Positions 37,419-46,961 of a stretch of 64,000 nt of DNA are shown piece after piece. The notes below the pieces were generated by a model, which was given only the letters and a program-made list of their open reading frames with translations, was not told the DNA's origin and made no database searches. The position numbers and the translations under genes are program-made. The DNA is taken from positions 1 through 64,000 of the forward strand of contig JAFTOD010000001.1 of the NCBI GenBank assembly GCA_017451525.1, read 5' to 3'. The stretch is from Paludibacteraceae bacterium. Its GTDB lineage: Bacteria; Bacteroidota; Bacteroidia; Bacteroidales; Paludibacteraceae. The first letter of the stretch is position 1. Every line of letters begins with the position of its first letter.

Positions 37419-39830
37419 TTACTCCGTCCTCAGTGCTTCGACGGGGTTGGAGGTCGCGGTGCGGAGGGAGGCGAGGGTAACCACCATAGCCGTGATAAAG
37501 AGCACAGCCAACAACGCTACCACAAACACCCACACAGCTATCGGTGCACGGTACGCAAAAGTGCTATAATAATAGTCTGTAATAAAGTAGCTAATCGGTG
37601 CAGCGATGAGGAAACAAATGCCCACAATAATCATAAACTTGCGGTTGAACATCACCAATATCTCACGCACAGTGGCACCGTTCACACGGCGGATACCAAT
37701 CTCCTTGCGGCGGTACTGCGTCTCGAAAATCACCAATCCCAACACACCCATCAGCGAAATAATAATCGCCAACATCGTGAACAACGAGATCGTTGTGGTC
37801 AGTTGTTGCTCTTTTTGGTAGTTCTCGCCCAGTTCCTCATCGAAGAAGTTGATTTTCACTTTCTCGCTGCCGTAGTCAGGCAGAATCTTGTCGGTGGTTG
37901 CACGGATGGCATCAAACACCGCCTTTATATCGGCATTCTCAATGGTGCGCAGCGTGAGGTGTGGCGTTACGAAGTACCTCGTTTGTATCTCCGAATCGTA
38001 AATGTAGAACGCAAACGCATCGCTCTCCTCGTGTAGTGGTTTGAAGTGGAAGTCGCGGCAGAAACCCGTCGCAGGGAAGGGCTTACCATTCCACTCTATT
38101 ACCTCCTCCAGATTGAGGTTGTACTTCTTTTTGGCATACTCGTTGAGAATGATTGCCCCATCGCCCTTCTCATCCGAAGGCAAGAAATCGCGCCCTTCAA
38201 ACACCTCTATGCCCATCACTTGCAAGAAGTTCCACGACACAGGCATGACGTTTATCATCATCTGTTCGCCATGATGCCAACGACCCCACGTCATGCGCAT
38301 ATCTGCCACCATTCGGTCTTGCGACCATGCTACCTCCTTGATATTTGGGTTATTGAGCAACTCGCTGCTAAACGCATCGCGCTCGTCCAAACTATTCAGC
38401 GGAATGTTCGCCGTGATAAGACACTCCTTGTTGAAGCCCATGTCATAGTTCATCATGTAGCTGTGTTGTTTCTTCAGGAATATCGCGCAGATGATGAACG
38501 CGATCGAAATCACGAACTGCAAACCAATCAGCGCATAGCGCAGCGACTTGCCTTTTTGCGACATGCCAAACGAACCCTTAATCGCCAGCGCAGGTGGGAA
38601 GGAGGTGGCGTACATGGCAGGATATAGACCTGCCATGAGTGTCATTACCAAAGCAATGCCCACGGTGAGCACCGCAACAACCATATTTTTACTTAACGCC
38701 AAGTCGCAAGAGATATAATGCACCCACTCTGTCGAGCAGAACAGCAGCACCACCACTACCGCCAACACCAATGCAATCGCCACCAGCACAGCCGATTCTG
38801 CCAAAAAACGCCCCACTAATGCCGCACGCGAACTGCCCAAAATCTTGCGTGTGTTCACACTACGAATACGCATGGGCACTTGCGCAAAGAAGAAGTTCAC
38901 ATAGTTAATCAGCGTAATAATCACTATCAACGCAGCCACAATCATCAGCGTAATAGTGCTGGTCTTGTTGCCTTGTTCCTGTCCTACGCTCCACTCCAGC
39001 GTGTCGTCATAGTACAAATCACGAATAGGCATCAAGGTGCAATGAATATCATCAATAAACGTCTCCAACTTGTCCAACTGCTTGTAGAACGATGGGTCGC
39101 TATGCTGCATGCCACGATAGCGTTTCAGTTCTTGCGCCATTATCTCCGCATACTTTTTCGAAATCACCTCCTCGCAGAGTGCTTTGTCATCTGTCGAACG
39201 GAGTTTCACAAAATACTGATATGACCAGTTGCTGGTGGAGTTCAAGTCTTGCTCCTCCAGTTGATTGCAACGAATCACTTCTATGTTCTTTAGGTCGCTG
39301 GCAACGGGCAGATCTTTGTATATTGCGCGCACCACAAAGTAGTTTGTTTGCCCCCAACTCTCCAGTTGCAGAACACTATCCACTGCCACGCCCAATCGCT
39401 CTGCAGCCGTCTCGCTAATAGCCACATAGCCACCTTCTCCTATGTCCTCCAGCGAACCCATAACAGGTTGAATGCCAAAGGTCTTCAGTGCGCCCGAGGT
39501 CATTTGGGCAAAGGTTACACTATGCGTTTTCGCTGCTGTGCCTTCGCCCACGATGACGTTTATCTGGTTCACATCATCCAATTGAGCAACGCCGTATGCT
39601 TCTACATAGATGTTCTCTTCCAAGAAATACTCTGCAAATGGACGTGCGAGGAACGACTGTTGTTTCGTTTCGCCTGCGCCAAATGAAGGCAATGTCATCA
39701 GATACACGCGCTCGGAGTCGGGGATAGCGCGGTTATAGGTCAGGTCGTAATGCACCTGCACGAGAATGATATACAGCGCAGCAAACGCCGCCGTCATTCC
39801 CAAAATATTTAATAACTTTGAAAATTTCAT
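37419..39830 (-). CDS. MacB/FtsX-type ABC transporter permease
   Basis: An 803-residue inner-membrane protein with two FtsX permease blocks. There is a helix at the N-terminus (about 8-28), a periplasmic MacB-like core domain, three helices in the middle (around 285-420), a second periplasmic region and three C-terminal helices. It ends with the ASLRTATSNPVEALRTE signature. With the ATPase just upstream and the second permease it probably forms a mechanotransmission exporter rather than a pore. It is the last gene of the sigma-54 operon. Confidence 0.9.
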   Translation of the reverse strand: MKFSKLLNILGMTAAFAALYIILVQVHYDLTYNRAIPDSERVYLMTLPSFGAGETKQQSFLARPFAEYFLEENIYVEAYGVAQLDDVNQINVIVGEGTAAKTHSVTFAQMTSGALKTFGIQPVMGSLEDIGEGGYVAISETAAERLGVAVDSVLQLESWGQTNYFVVRAIYKDLPVASDLKNIEVIRCNQLEEQDLNSTSNWSYQYFVKLRSTDDKALCEEVISKKYAEIMAQELKRYRGMQHSDPSFYKQLDKLETFIDDIHCTLMPIRDLYYDDTLEWSVGQEQGNKTSTITLMIVAALIVIITLINYVNFFFAQVPMRIRSVNTRKILGSSRAALVGRFLAESAVLVAIALVLAVVVVLLFCSTEWVHYISCDLALSKNMVVAVLTVGIALVMTLMAGLYPAMYATSFPPALAIKGSFGMSQKGKSLRYALIGLQFVISIAFIICAIFLKKQHSYMMNYDMGFNKECLITANIPLNSLDERDAFSSELLNNPNIKEVAWSQDRMVADMRMTWGRWHHGEQMMINVMPVSWNFLQVMGIEVFEGRDFLPSDEKGDGAIILNEYAKKKYNLNLEEVIEWNGKPFPATGFCRDFHFKPLHEESDAFAFYIYDSEIQTRYFVTPHLTLRTIENADIKAVFDAIRATTDKILPDYGSEKVKINFFDEELGENYQKEQQLTTTISLFTMLAIIISLMGVLGLVIFETQYRRKEIGIRRVNGATVREILVMFNRKFMIIVGICFLIAAPISYFITDYYYSTFAYRAPIAVWVFVVALLAVLFITAMVVTLASLRTATSNPVEALRTE

Positions 39831-39842
39831 GTGTATTCAGTT

Positions 39843-40523
39843 CTACAATTGGTTCTTAACGTCTTTCACGATTTCTCCATCGAACAGATTGATAATGCGT
39901 TGCGCCGCAGAGGCATCGCGTTGCGAGTGGGTCACCATCACCACGGTGGTGCCTTCTGCATTGAGTTGGCAGAGCAGATCCATCACCTCTTTACCATTGC
40001 GCGAATCGAGGTTTCCTGTGGGCTCATCGGCAAGGATCAGTTGAGGATTTGCCACTACAGCACGCGCGATGGCTACACGCTGTTGCTGTCCACCCGACAA
40101 CTGCTGTGGATAGTGCTGCGCACGGTGACTGATATTCATGCGTTTGAGTATCTCTGTCACACGGCGTTTGCGCTCCGATGCCGAGATATTGAGGTACTTC
40201 AGTGGCAGTTCGACATTCTCATAGACATTCAGCTCGTCGATGAGGTTGAAGGACTGGAACACAAAGCCGATGTTTCCTTTGCGATAGTTGGTGCGTTCGC
40301 GCTCACGCAGGTTGGCTACTTCGGTGCCGAGCAAGTTGTAGCTGCCACCGCTTGGGTTGTCGAGCAAACCAAGGATATTGAGCAGCGTGGACTTACCGCA
40401 ACCCGAAGGTCCCATTATGGCTACGAACTCGCCTTTGCTGATAGTGAATGACACATTGTTGAGTGCTGTAGTTTCGATTTCTTCTGTACGAAACACTTTG
40501 CTGAGATTAGTTACTTGAATCAT
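39843..40523 (-). CDS. LolD/MacB-type ABC ATP-binding protein
   Basis: A 226-residue ATPase with Walker A GPSGCGKST (about 38-46), LSGGQQQRVAIARA signature (about 140) and [11 protein letters not shown]alker B (about 160). It lies 12 nt before one permease and 25 nt after the other, so it energises both or either. With HlyD and TolC encoded 5-8 kb away under the same kind of promoter, a MacAB-TolC-like export machine is likely. Confidence 0.92.
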   Translation of the reverse strand: MIQVTNLSKVFRTEEIETTALNNVSFTISKGEFVAIMGPSGCGKSTLLNILGLLDNPSGGSYNLLGTEVANLRERERTNYRKGNIGFVFQSFNLIDELNVYENVELPLKYLNISASERKRRVTEILKRMNISHRAQHYPQQLSGGQQQRVAIARAVVANPQLILADEPTGNLDSRNGKEVMDLLCQLNAEGTTVVMVTHSQRDASAAQRIINLFDGEIVKDVKNQL

Positions 40524-40548
40524 AATTGTATTGTTTTTATAGTTTATA

Positions 40549-42912
40549 TTATTTCGATTTTAACGCCTCCACAGGATTGGTGTTCATCAGGCGGACGGCT
40601 TGCCATGTGATAGACACTACCGCGAGGAGTATGACCGCAAGGGCGGTGAGGAAATAGTACCACGCGGAATTAGCGATACGGTAGTCGTAGGTCTCCAGCC
40701 ATCGTTGCGCGATGAGCCATGCACAAGGCACTGCAATCACGGCTGCGATAAGGATAGAAGAGAGGAACGTGCGCACGGTGCGGAAATAGATAGTGCGATT
40801 CTCACAACCCATCACCTTGTGAATAGCCGTATTGCGTGTGTGCTGCTTCGCGTAGTAGGTACTCATCGCCAGCATAGCCAACGAAGACAGCAACAAGGTC
40901 AGCAGCGTAAAGAGCGCAATCAGTTTGGCGTTGTTATCCTGCTTGTCGTACATGTGGCTGACAAGGTAGTTGTAGGTATTCACCGATATTTCCTCATCGC
41001 TATCGTGTTGGCGGTAGAACTCGGCAATTTGCTTTACGGCTTCGTTCTCATCGCCAGACACTTGCACAATCAGTTGGCGCAATATGCGGAAATCGGCAGG
41101 CTCGTCCATGTTCATTATCCAAGGTACAACAGGCCAATCGGATGAGGGAGCAAAGCCTGGCATACCTTTTTGGAAATCTTTGATGATGCCACAGATAGGC
41201 AAACCATAGTCGTTATCGGGGGTAAGCATGGTACAGTCATAGTCCACGCCGAGAGGAGTAATCAACGATTCGGGTAACCATGCAGCAGGTTCGATAGGAT
41301 CAGCAGTCTGGCGAATGACCTCAAAGCCAAGAATGTCAAATGCCGTTTGGTCGCCATAGTACATATCGAGTTTGAACTCCTGCCCGCCAAACATAAGACC
41401 CATACCCGTTGTACCAAAGGTAAATGGTTCGAATTGTACCCAACCCACCTTCTCCACGCAAGCCAGTTGTTTGAGTTCTTCTACCAAATAATCTGCTGGA
41501 GTGTTGGCACCACTGATACGCAAGCGGTTTTGGCGTTCGTATCCTTGGGGCTTGCTCTGCATGTGATGGAGTTGCACAAACATGACTACAGCCACTGCAA
41601 GCGTGATGATAGCCACAATGTTTTGCACAATAATCAGTATGCGCCCGAGTACCATGCGATTATCTTTCTCAAACGAACCACGCACCACATCAATCGGTTG
41701 GTACTTCAGCACCATGAGTGCAGGAATGACACCCGAGAGAATAGAGAGTAGCAATACCAGAACAATCATCATGAGTATCACGCCCCAAGTGATATGCTCG
41801 AATGGCGCAACAGTCTGTCCAATGAGTTCGCTGAAATACGGTGCAACGAGGTGCGCCATGAGGAGTGCCAAACCAAAAGATACCGTCGTAAGCGAAAACG
41901 ATTCGAGGATATATTTCAGCACGATTTGCCAGCGTTGTGCACCCACCAAACGGCGAGTAGCCATCTCGCGTGCACGGAAACCAATCTGCGCTACTGTCAG
42001 CGAGATATAGTTGAGTACTGCGAAGATAAGGAGCAATAAACCTGCTGCGAAAAAGAGCGAAAAGAAATCACGATTGACCAGATTAACGAATGGCAACGGA
42101 GCAGAGAGGTCAGAGTATTGAATATCCTCAAAAGGAATGAGATAGAAATCGTGGAAGACACCGTATTTATAGATATAGTCCTGCTCTCTCACAATCTTCT
42201 CCATCTCTTTTGAAAGGGCTGCAACATCCGCATTGGGTACAAGTTGGAAGAATGTAGCTACTGCACCTGAGCCATTGTGTATCACTTGGTCTGTGAGTTG
42301 CTGGAGTTGGTCAATGCGGTAGATGATTTTAGGCGAGCGAATGACGCTATTCGTTAGGTCACCAAACACGCCCGAAACAGTGAGTGCAGCAGTATTGCCT
42401 TCCACGTATATCTCAATGGTCTTGCCCATGGGGCTCTCGTTGGGCGAGAAGATACGCGCAAACGACTCACTGATAACCACCGATTGTGTAGTGGCAAGTA
42501 CGGACTCGGCTGTGCCTTCGAGCAATGGGTAAGGCAATAGTTGGAAGAAATTCTCATCCACCACCAACGCATCGGCACGGTCATCATTGCTGGTTGAAGA
42601 GTGACCGCTGGTAGTGGTGTAGCGCATACTCATTTCGATGCCGCCGAAGATTTCTGTATCGAACATACGACAGATGGACTGCACTTCGGAGAAGCGTCCT
42701 TCGAGTTGTTCTTTGATAGTACCGCAACCGATAAACATGCGTTCGGAGCGACTGACATAGACATTGCGCCCTTTGACTTCATTGTCACGTGTGAGTTGCG
42801 AGGTTACAAAGGTAGCGATAAAGACGACAAACGCCAACGCAATAGCCATACCCACCACCTCAATGAAGGTGTAGAGTTTGTTTTGCTTAAGGAAATTAAG
42901 AAAGGATTTCAT
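40549..42912 (-). CDS. MacB/FtsX-type ABC transporter permease
   Basis: A 787-residue permease with the same layout as the product of 37419-39830 and the matching C-terminal ITWQAVRLMNTNPVEALKSK. It has an N-terminal helix, two periplasmic MacB-like regions and two FtsX membrane blocks. It is the first gene of the operon and lies about 100 nt downstream of a sigma-54 promoter. Confidence 0.9.
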   Translation of the reverse strand: MKSFLNFLKQNKLYTFIEVVGMAIALAFVVFIATFVTSQLTRDNEVKGRNVYVSRSERMFIGCGTIKEQLEGRFSEVQSICRMFDTEIFGGIEMSMRYTTTSGHSSTSNDDRADALVVDENFFQLLPYPLLEGTAESVLATTQSVVISESFARIFSPNESPMGKTIEIYVEGNTAALTVSGVFGDLTNSVIRSPKIIYRIDQLQQLTDQVIHNGSGAVATFFQLVPNADVAALSKEMEKIVREQDYIYKYGVFHDFYLIPFEDIQYSDLSAPLPFVNLVNRDFFSLFFAAGLLLLIFAVLNYISLTVAQIGFRAREMATRRLVGAQRWQIVLKYILESFSLTTVSFGLALLMAHLVAPYFSELIGQTVAPFEHITWGVILMMIVLVLLLSILSGVIPALMVLKYQPIDVVRGSFEKDNRMVLGRILIIVQNIVAIITLAVAVVMFVQLHHMQSKPQGYERQNRLRISGANTPADYLVEELKQLACVEKVGWVQFEPFTFGTTGMGLMFGGQEFKLDMYYGDQTAFDILGFEVIRQTADPIEPAAWLPESLITPLGVDYDCTMLTPDNDYGLPICGIIKDFQKGMPGFAPSSDWPVVPWIMNMDEPADFRILRQLIVQVSGDENEAVKQIAEFYRQHDSDEEISVNTYNYLVSHMYDKQDNNAKLIALFTLLTLLLSSLAMLAMSTYYAKQHTRNTAIHKVMGCENRTIYFRTVRTFLSSILIAAVIAVPCAWLIAQRWLETYDYRIANSAWYYFLTALAVILLAVVSITWQAVRLMNTNPVEALKSK

Positions 42913-43010
42913 ATTGTTGTTGTTTTCTATTTACTTGTTATTGGGTGTATATCTGACAGCATAGCGTTCTGACCTCTCTCAGCGCGCAGCGCGTTCTTAA
43001 TAATATATAA

Positions 43011-43025
43011 GCAATCCGCGTGCCA
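43011..43025 (-). promoter_or_regulatory. Sigma-54 (-24/-12) promoter of the ABC permease operon
   Basis: The minus strand reads TGGCACG-CGGA-TTGC, a full match to the RpoN consensus TGGCACG-N4-TTGC. The permease start follows at 42912. The enhancer palindrome at 43080-43096 lies about 55 bp upstream. Confidence 0.88.
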
Positions 43026-43079
43026 AAACACGTAATACGCTGATTACTTGACGATTGCAATTTTTGCCATTTGCGAGAG

Positions 43080-43096
43080 TGTAAAGAAACTTTACA
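43080..43096 (-). promoter_or_regulatory. Enhancer site for the sigma-54 regulator (palindrome)
   Basis: TGTAAAGAAACTTTACA is a 7-3-7 palindrome. The identical 17 bp, with the same GCGAGAG flank and a GTGTAAA half-site after it, lies upstream of the tolC promoter at 48412-48428. It is the likely binding site of the Fis-type HTH of the regulator at 35887-37287. Confidence 0.82.
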
Positions 43097-43316
43097 ATTG
43101 AGTGTAAAAGGATTTGACAGTATATTTTAATATAAATCCGTTGTATGTTACCTATTAGTTACCTAACAAATACGGCAACGACACGACAACGGGACGGCAA
43201 CGAGAGCAATCTCCACTGATAGATCACCTGACGACGAGCGAATTAACTCTTTATCAACTCTTAGTCAAATCTTTCGAAAATATCAGTTAAACCTTGTTCA
43301 TTTCAAAATATTTTTG

Positions 43317-43325
43317 TACCTTTGC
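43317..43325 (+). promoter_or_regulatory. Promoter of the LRR gene
   Basis: TACCTTTGC with CTTG at 43293-43296, 20 nt apart, 24 nt before the ATG. The 220 bp between this and the enhancer site hold repeated ACGGCAACG-like words but no gene. Confidence 0.7.
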
Positions 43326-43348
43326 ACCGCAATTAATAACCCAAAACT

Positions 43349-44356
43349 ATGAGTGATGTAATTTATAAGATTCGTGTCAATCGTCCTTGTCGTTTGTTTA
43401 TCGATGATGAGGAAGTGATGATTTTGGATGAGAACAAACTTACCAAAATTACCCTACCCAAAGGCGAGTACCTACGCAAAGTAGTGGCTATTGACAACAA
43501 GGCTATCTACAACGAGGCAGAGATCATCTTGTCAGATGCATCCAAATTGGACAGCATCACATTGGACACCACTGGTCTCAAAGAAGCTAAATGCAAAGCC
43601 CTGCCAAAAGATGAATTTCAACTTGGAAATTTGATGTATAAAGCTATTGAAGATGGGAATGGTGTAGCTGTGGCGAAATATGTGGATAAGAATGTGATGG
43701 AAGTAATTATACCTGAGGAGATTGTGTGTGGACATTATGTTTATGAAGTAAAGGAGATTGGAAATAGGGCCTTCGAGTCTTACATAAAATTGACTTCCGT
43801 CACCATCCCTAATAGTGTGACCAGTATTGGATATGGAGCATTTATGTTTTGCAAGAACTTGACTTCCGTCGCCATCCCCAATAGTGTGTCAAGCATTGGA
43901 TCGAGTGCGTTCATTTGCTCAGGTTTGACTTCTATCACCATTCCTAATAGTGTAACCAATATAGGAATTAAAGTGTTCAGTGGTTGTTATGATTTGACTT
44001 CCGTCAGCATCCCTAATAGTGTGACTAGTATTGGAGATTTGGCATTCGAAGGTTGCTCAAGTTTAACCTCTATCATCATCCCTAATAGTGTAACCAGTAT
44101 TCATGGATGGGCGTTCGCTGGGTGCTCCCGGTTAACCTCCATCACTATCCCTAACGGCGTAACCTATATTATACATCATGCGTTCTTTAATTGCTCTGCT
44201 TTAACTTCCGTCAACCTTCCTAATAGCGTAACGATGATTGGAGATGGGGCTTTCATGGATTGCAAATCTTTAACCTCCATTACTATCCCATCTTCCGTTA
44301 CTCATATCTCTGATACCGCCTTCCCTAAGCACACGAAAATCATCCGTAAAGAATAG
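43349..44356 (+). CDS. BspA-type leucine-rich repeat protein
   Basis: A 335-residue protein without a signal peptide. An N-terminal beta-rich domain (1-135) precedes about eight LRR_5 repeats of about 23 residues with the pattern LTSVTIPNSVTSIG-x-x-AF-x-x-C. It ends in TAFPKHTKIIRK. BspA-like repeats bind host or bacterial surface ligands in secreted proteins; this one appears cytoplasmic as read. It sits in a + strand island between the two sigma-54 operons. Confidence 0.88.
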   Translation: MSDVIYKIRVNRPCRLFIDDEEVMILDENKLTKITLPKGEYLRKVVAIDNKAIYNEAEIILSDASKLDSITLDTTGLKEAKCKALPKDEFQLGNLMYKAIEDGNGVAVAKYVDKNVMEVIIPEEIVCGHYVYEVKEIGNRAFESYIKLTSVTIPNSVTSIGYGAFMFCKNLTSVAIPNSVSSIGSSAFICSGLTSITIPNSVTNIGIKVFSGCYDLTSVSIPNSVTSIGDLAFEGCSSLTSIIIPNSVTSIHGWAFAGCSRLTSITIPNGVTYIIHHAFFNCSALTSVNLPNSVTMIGDGAFMDCKSLTSITIPSSVTHISDTAFPKHTKIIRKE

Positions 44357-44369
44357 CCCATTATACAAT

Positions 44370-44408
44370 CAGCAGGCACCCCATTGAGTGTGCCTGTATT
44401 GTTTTTTA
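44370..44408 (+). terminator. Terminator of the LRR gene
   Basis: The stem CAGGCAC/GTGCCTG is followed by TATTGTTTTTT. The following 300 bp (44409-44714) are AT-rich with no gene seen. Confidence 0.75.
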
Positions 44409-44714
44409 CTAAAAAGATATTGATTTAATTGATGTAAATAGTCTCAACATCTCCCTCAACGCCAAAGGGGATTAAAATTGCGCTAAATGCACGATTTTTT
44501 GCAAAAACATTTGAATATATTAAAAGCCTAAGCATTTTTGCACAAATTCTCAAGTATGTGAATATTTGCAAATTTGATGAATATTAAACTACATAGGTCA
44601 GAGTTGTGGCACAAAATTTGCCAAAATATAAATAAAATAGGTACAAAATATAGATGTTCTATTAAAAATGTATAGAAAATCATGCATAGATTTGTGCATT
44701 TGAAAAAAAAATAG

Positions 44715-44723
44715 TATCTTTGC
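44715..44723 (+). promoter_or_regulatory. Promoter of the small-protein/GNAT pair
   Basis: TATCTTTGC with TTTG at 44691-44694, exactly 20 nt apart, 37 nt before the ATG at 44760. Confidence 0.78.
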
Positions 44724-44759
44724 ACCGAAAACAATTTAACCACTTAACTAAATAGCAAC

Positions 44760-44912
44760 ATGTTTGGTATTACAACATCGCGTGAGCCTATCAAAGGCGA
44801 GTTCGCAAAAAAGGTTAGAGAGGCTGTGGAGAAAATGACAACATCAACAGCCCCTAAGACATTCCAATCTAAAACAGCGAAAAGAAAACACATCGTAGTG
44901 GTAAGAGGTTAA
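44760..44912 (+). CDS. Small basic protein upstream of a GNAT enzyme (possible antitoxin)
   Basis: A 50-residue protein that begins with MFGITTSREPIKGEFAKKV and has a basic tail (TAKRKHIVVVRG). It has its own strong promoter and ends 4 nt before the GNAT start, so the two are coupled. Size, position and spacing fit the first gene of a type II toxin-antitoxin pair with an acetyltransferase toxin. I do not recognise a known antitoxin fold. Confidence 0.6.
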   Translation: MFGITTSREPIKGEFAKKVREAVEKMTTSTAPKTFQSKTAKRKHIVVVRG

Positions 44913-44916
44913 TAAC

Positions 44917-45447
44917 ATGGAATTATCTTTAAAACCCTTATCCGATTTTTCTGTATTAACTGACTTTAGATGTGGAGTACAGATTATGGATGATTTTATA
45001 CACCATAATCTGCAGTCCTATGTGCAACAATGTGCTTGTTCTCCATACTATTTATACGATGAAAATGGTAGTACTGTTGCGTTTTTTGTGATACGATTTG
45101 ATGGACTTGTTCTGGTCAAAGAAGATGTTAGAAACAAATTAGACACCCAATGCGGTCTAAAACTACCAGATACTTATCCTGTAGATGTATATCCTTCTAT
45201 CGAAATCGAATATTTGGCAGTAGCAGAACCTTTTCGTTTGCAGGGAATTGGAACTGAATGTATAGAACAGATAGCTGCTTTGGTAGATGAGATTTGCAAT
45301 CGAACAGATATTCAATTTATTTCTGTTAGTGCTTATCATTCTGCCGAATATAGTGCAATCGGCTTTTATGAAAAATGTAACTTTTTCCCATTAGAAGAAG
45401 TAAATGAATCCAAAGATTCTATTCGAATGTATAGAACACGGCAATAG
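44917..45447 (+). CDS. GNAT family N-acetyltransferase
   Basis: A 176-residue GNAT protein. The acetyl-CoA motif is EYLAVAEPFRLQGIGTECI (about 90-108, with the R/Q-x-x-G-x-G turn), and a final AIGFYEKCNFFP gives motif B. Length and a late Tyr match both metabolic GNATs and the tRNA-acetylating toxins of the TacT/AtaT type. The coupled small upstream gene favours the toxin view; substrate unknown. Confidence 0.83.
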   Translation: MELSLKPLSDFSVLTDFRCGVQIMDDFIHHNLQSYVQQCACSPYYLYDENGSTVAFFVIRFDGLVLVKEDVRNKLDTQCGLKLPDTYPVDVYPSIEIEYLAVAEPFRLQGIGTECIEQIAALVDEICNRTDIQFISVSAYHSAEYSAIGFYEKCNFFPLEEVNESKDSIRMYRTRQ

Positions 45448-45469
45448 TAATTAAAATGCTCACTTACTA

Positions 45470-45595
45470 ATGAACAAACAAGAGTTTTACACAAGGGTAC
45501 AACAATCCAGTGCACAAAAACAAGCAGGACAAACAATTACCATGCAATCTAACGAAAGCAGCGAGGATTTTATCAACAGATTGCTGAGTATGTGA
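45470..45595 (+). CDS. Small ORF after the GNAT gene
   Basis: A 41-residue reading frame beginning MNKQEFYTRVQQSSAQKQ, 22 nt after the GNAT stop and followed by a terminator at 45625. Its Gln/Ser-rich composition resembles nothing I know. It may be a real third gene of the pair or a chance frame. Confidence 0.4.
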   Translation: MNKQEFYTRVQQSSAQKQAGQTITMQSNESSEDFINRLLSM

Positions 45596-45624
45596 TAGAC
45601 TGCCACAAAATCACCATATTATAA

Positions 45625-45665
45625 AACATCCCAAATTACTTGATTGTAGTTTGGGATGTTTGTTT
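45625..45665. terminator. Terminator between the GNAT unit and hlyD
   Basis: A perfect 11-bp stem AACATCCCAAA/TTTGGGATGTT followed by TGTTT; the A-rich left side lets it serve the hlyD transcript as well. Confidence 0.8.
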
Positions 45666-45671
45666 ATCATA

Positions 45672-46928
45672 TCAGAACTTCAATTTCTCACTATTGCCAA
45701 ATTTCTCGTAGCCTGAGATAATGACACGGTCGCCTGGGTGCAGACCCTCAATGACTTCGTAGTACTGCGGATTTTGGCGACTGAGGCGAATATCTCGGCG
45801 AGTAGCCCCTTTACCATCCGCATCCATCACATAAATCCATCGTCCGCCTGTGGTTTGGAAGAATGCGCCACGAGGGATAAGCATGGCTTGTTCCGACTCG
45901 CCCAATTGCAGATTGAGGTAATATGTCTGACCACTGCGGATATTGTCGGGCTGTGCACCCACGAACTTCAAGTCGGCACGGAACTTACCATTGCGCACCT
46001 CTGGATACACCTTGCGCACCACGGCACGGAACTGTTCATCGCGGCGTTCGAATGTCGCCTCTAATCCTGCTGCTACGCGGTCGATATAGTGCTCATCGAG
46101 TTGCGCCTCAATCTTGTAGTTACCGAGGTCGTTGATTTGTCCAATCTTGGTGCCTTGGGCAATAGATTGTCCGAGCGTGGCTTCCAGCAGTCCGAGTTCG
46201 CCATCAATCGGCGCTTTGATAGTGAGGTTGTCTTTGCGGCGGCGAATCATCTGCATATTGAGGCGCATATTGGCAAGGCTCTCTTGCATCTGGCTCACTT
46301 GCACGCTGCGGTAAAGACTATCTTGCTCAGCACGGTGATTGACCAGTTGCAGGCGTTGTTGTGCCAGACGGTGGTCCTCCTCCGCACGGAGGTATTCCTC
46401 TCGAGCAATGAGTTGGTCGGCATACAGGGCACGCTGCGCCTCGGCGGTGCGGCGTGTGCGTTCCACCTCCATTGCTAGTTGCAACCGTTCTTGTTCCAGA
46501 CTGAGTTTCTGCTGCTCCATAGAGATGAGGGTGTTGCGCAGAAGGTTCTCTTTCTCAGCGAGTTCGGCTTCTGAGTTGAGGATTTGCAGGTCGAGGTTAT
46601 CATTGCTGAGCACCAGTATGCGGTCGCCTGCCTTGACATGTGCTCCCTCTTCCACGATAATCTCTTGCACGACACCGCCTTCGAGTGGCGAGAGTTGGAT
46701 AGTAGTCATGGGCTGCACTTGTCCATTGAGACGGATATAGTCGTTGAACTCGCCTTCGGTGACGGTGGCGATGGTCAGAGTTTCGGGGTCGATACGCATA
46801 GCGCCATTGCTGCTACGCGCAAGGAGAACAATGAGCAGTACAGCCACTGCTGAGCCCAACCAATAGGGCAAGGCTTTGAGGGTGAAGGCACGGGCAATGC
46901 CTTTTTTCTTTTCGATGATTTTATCCAT
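45672..46928 (-). CDS. HlyD/MacA-type periplasmic adaptor
   Basis: A 418-residue membrane fusion protein with one N-terminal helix (about 20-40). A lipoyl half (VQEIIVEEGAHVKAGDRIL), a long coiled-coil hairpin (about 105-215), the second lipoyl half and a beta-barrel domain follow. It links an inner-membrane ABC transporter to TolC. It is 33 nt after tolC in one transcript under the sigma-54 promoter at 48341, and its partner transporter is probably the MacB-like set at 37-43 kb. Confidence 0.92.
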   Translation of the reverse strand: MDKIIEKKKGIARAFTLKALPYWLGSAVAVLLIVLLARSSNGAMRIDPETLTIATVTEGEFNDYIRLNGQVQPMTTIQLSPLEGGVVQEIIVEEGAHVKAGDRILVLSNDNLDLQILNSEAELAEKENLLRNTLISMEQQKLSLEQERLQLAMEVERTRRTAEAQRALYADQLIAREEYLRAEEDHRLAQQRLQLVNHRAEQDSLYRSVQVSQMQESLANMRLNMQMIRRRKDNLTIKAPIDGELGLLEATLGQSIAQGTKIGQINDLGNYKIEAQLDEHYIDRVAAGLEATFERRDEQFRAVVRKVYPEVRNGKFRADLKFVGAQPDNIRSGQTYYLNLQLGESEQAMLIPRGAFFQTTGGRWIYVMDADGKGATRRDIRLSRQNPQYYEVIEGLHPGDRVIISGYEKFGNSEKLKF

Positions 46929-46961
46929 GATGTTGTGATATTTAGCGTTGTGTAGTGATGT

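Noticed and set aside
43785..44330. Regularly spaced repeats that could suggest a CRISPR array
   Set aside because: The units are in frame and encode LRR_5 repeats; there are no unique spacers.
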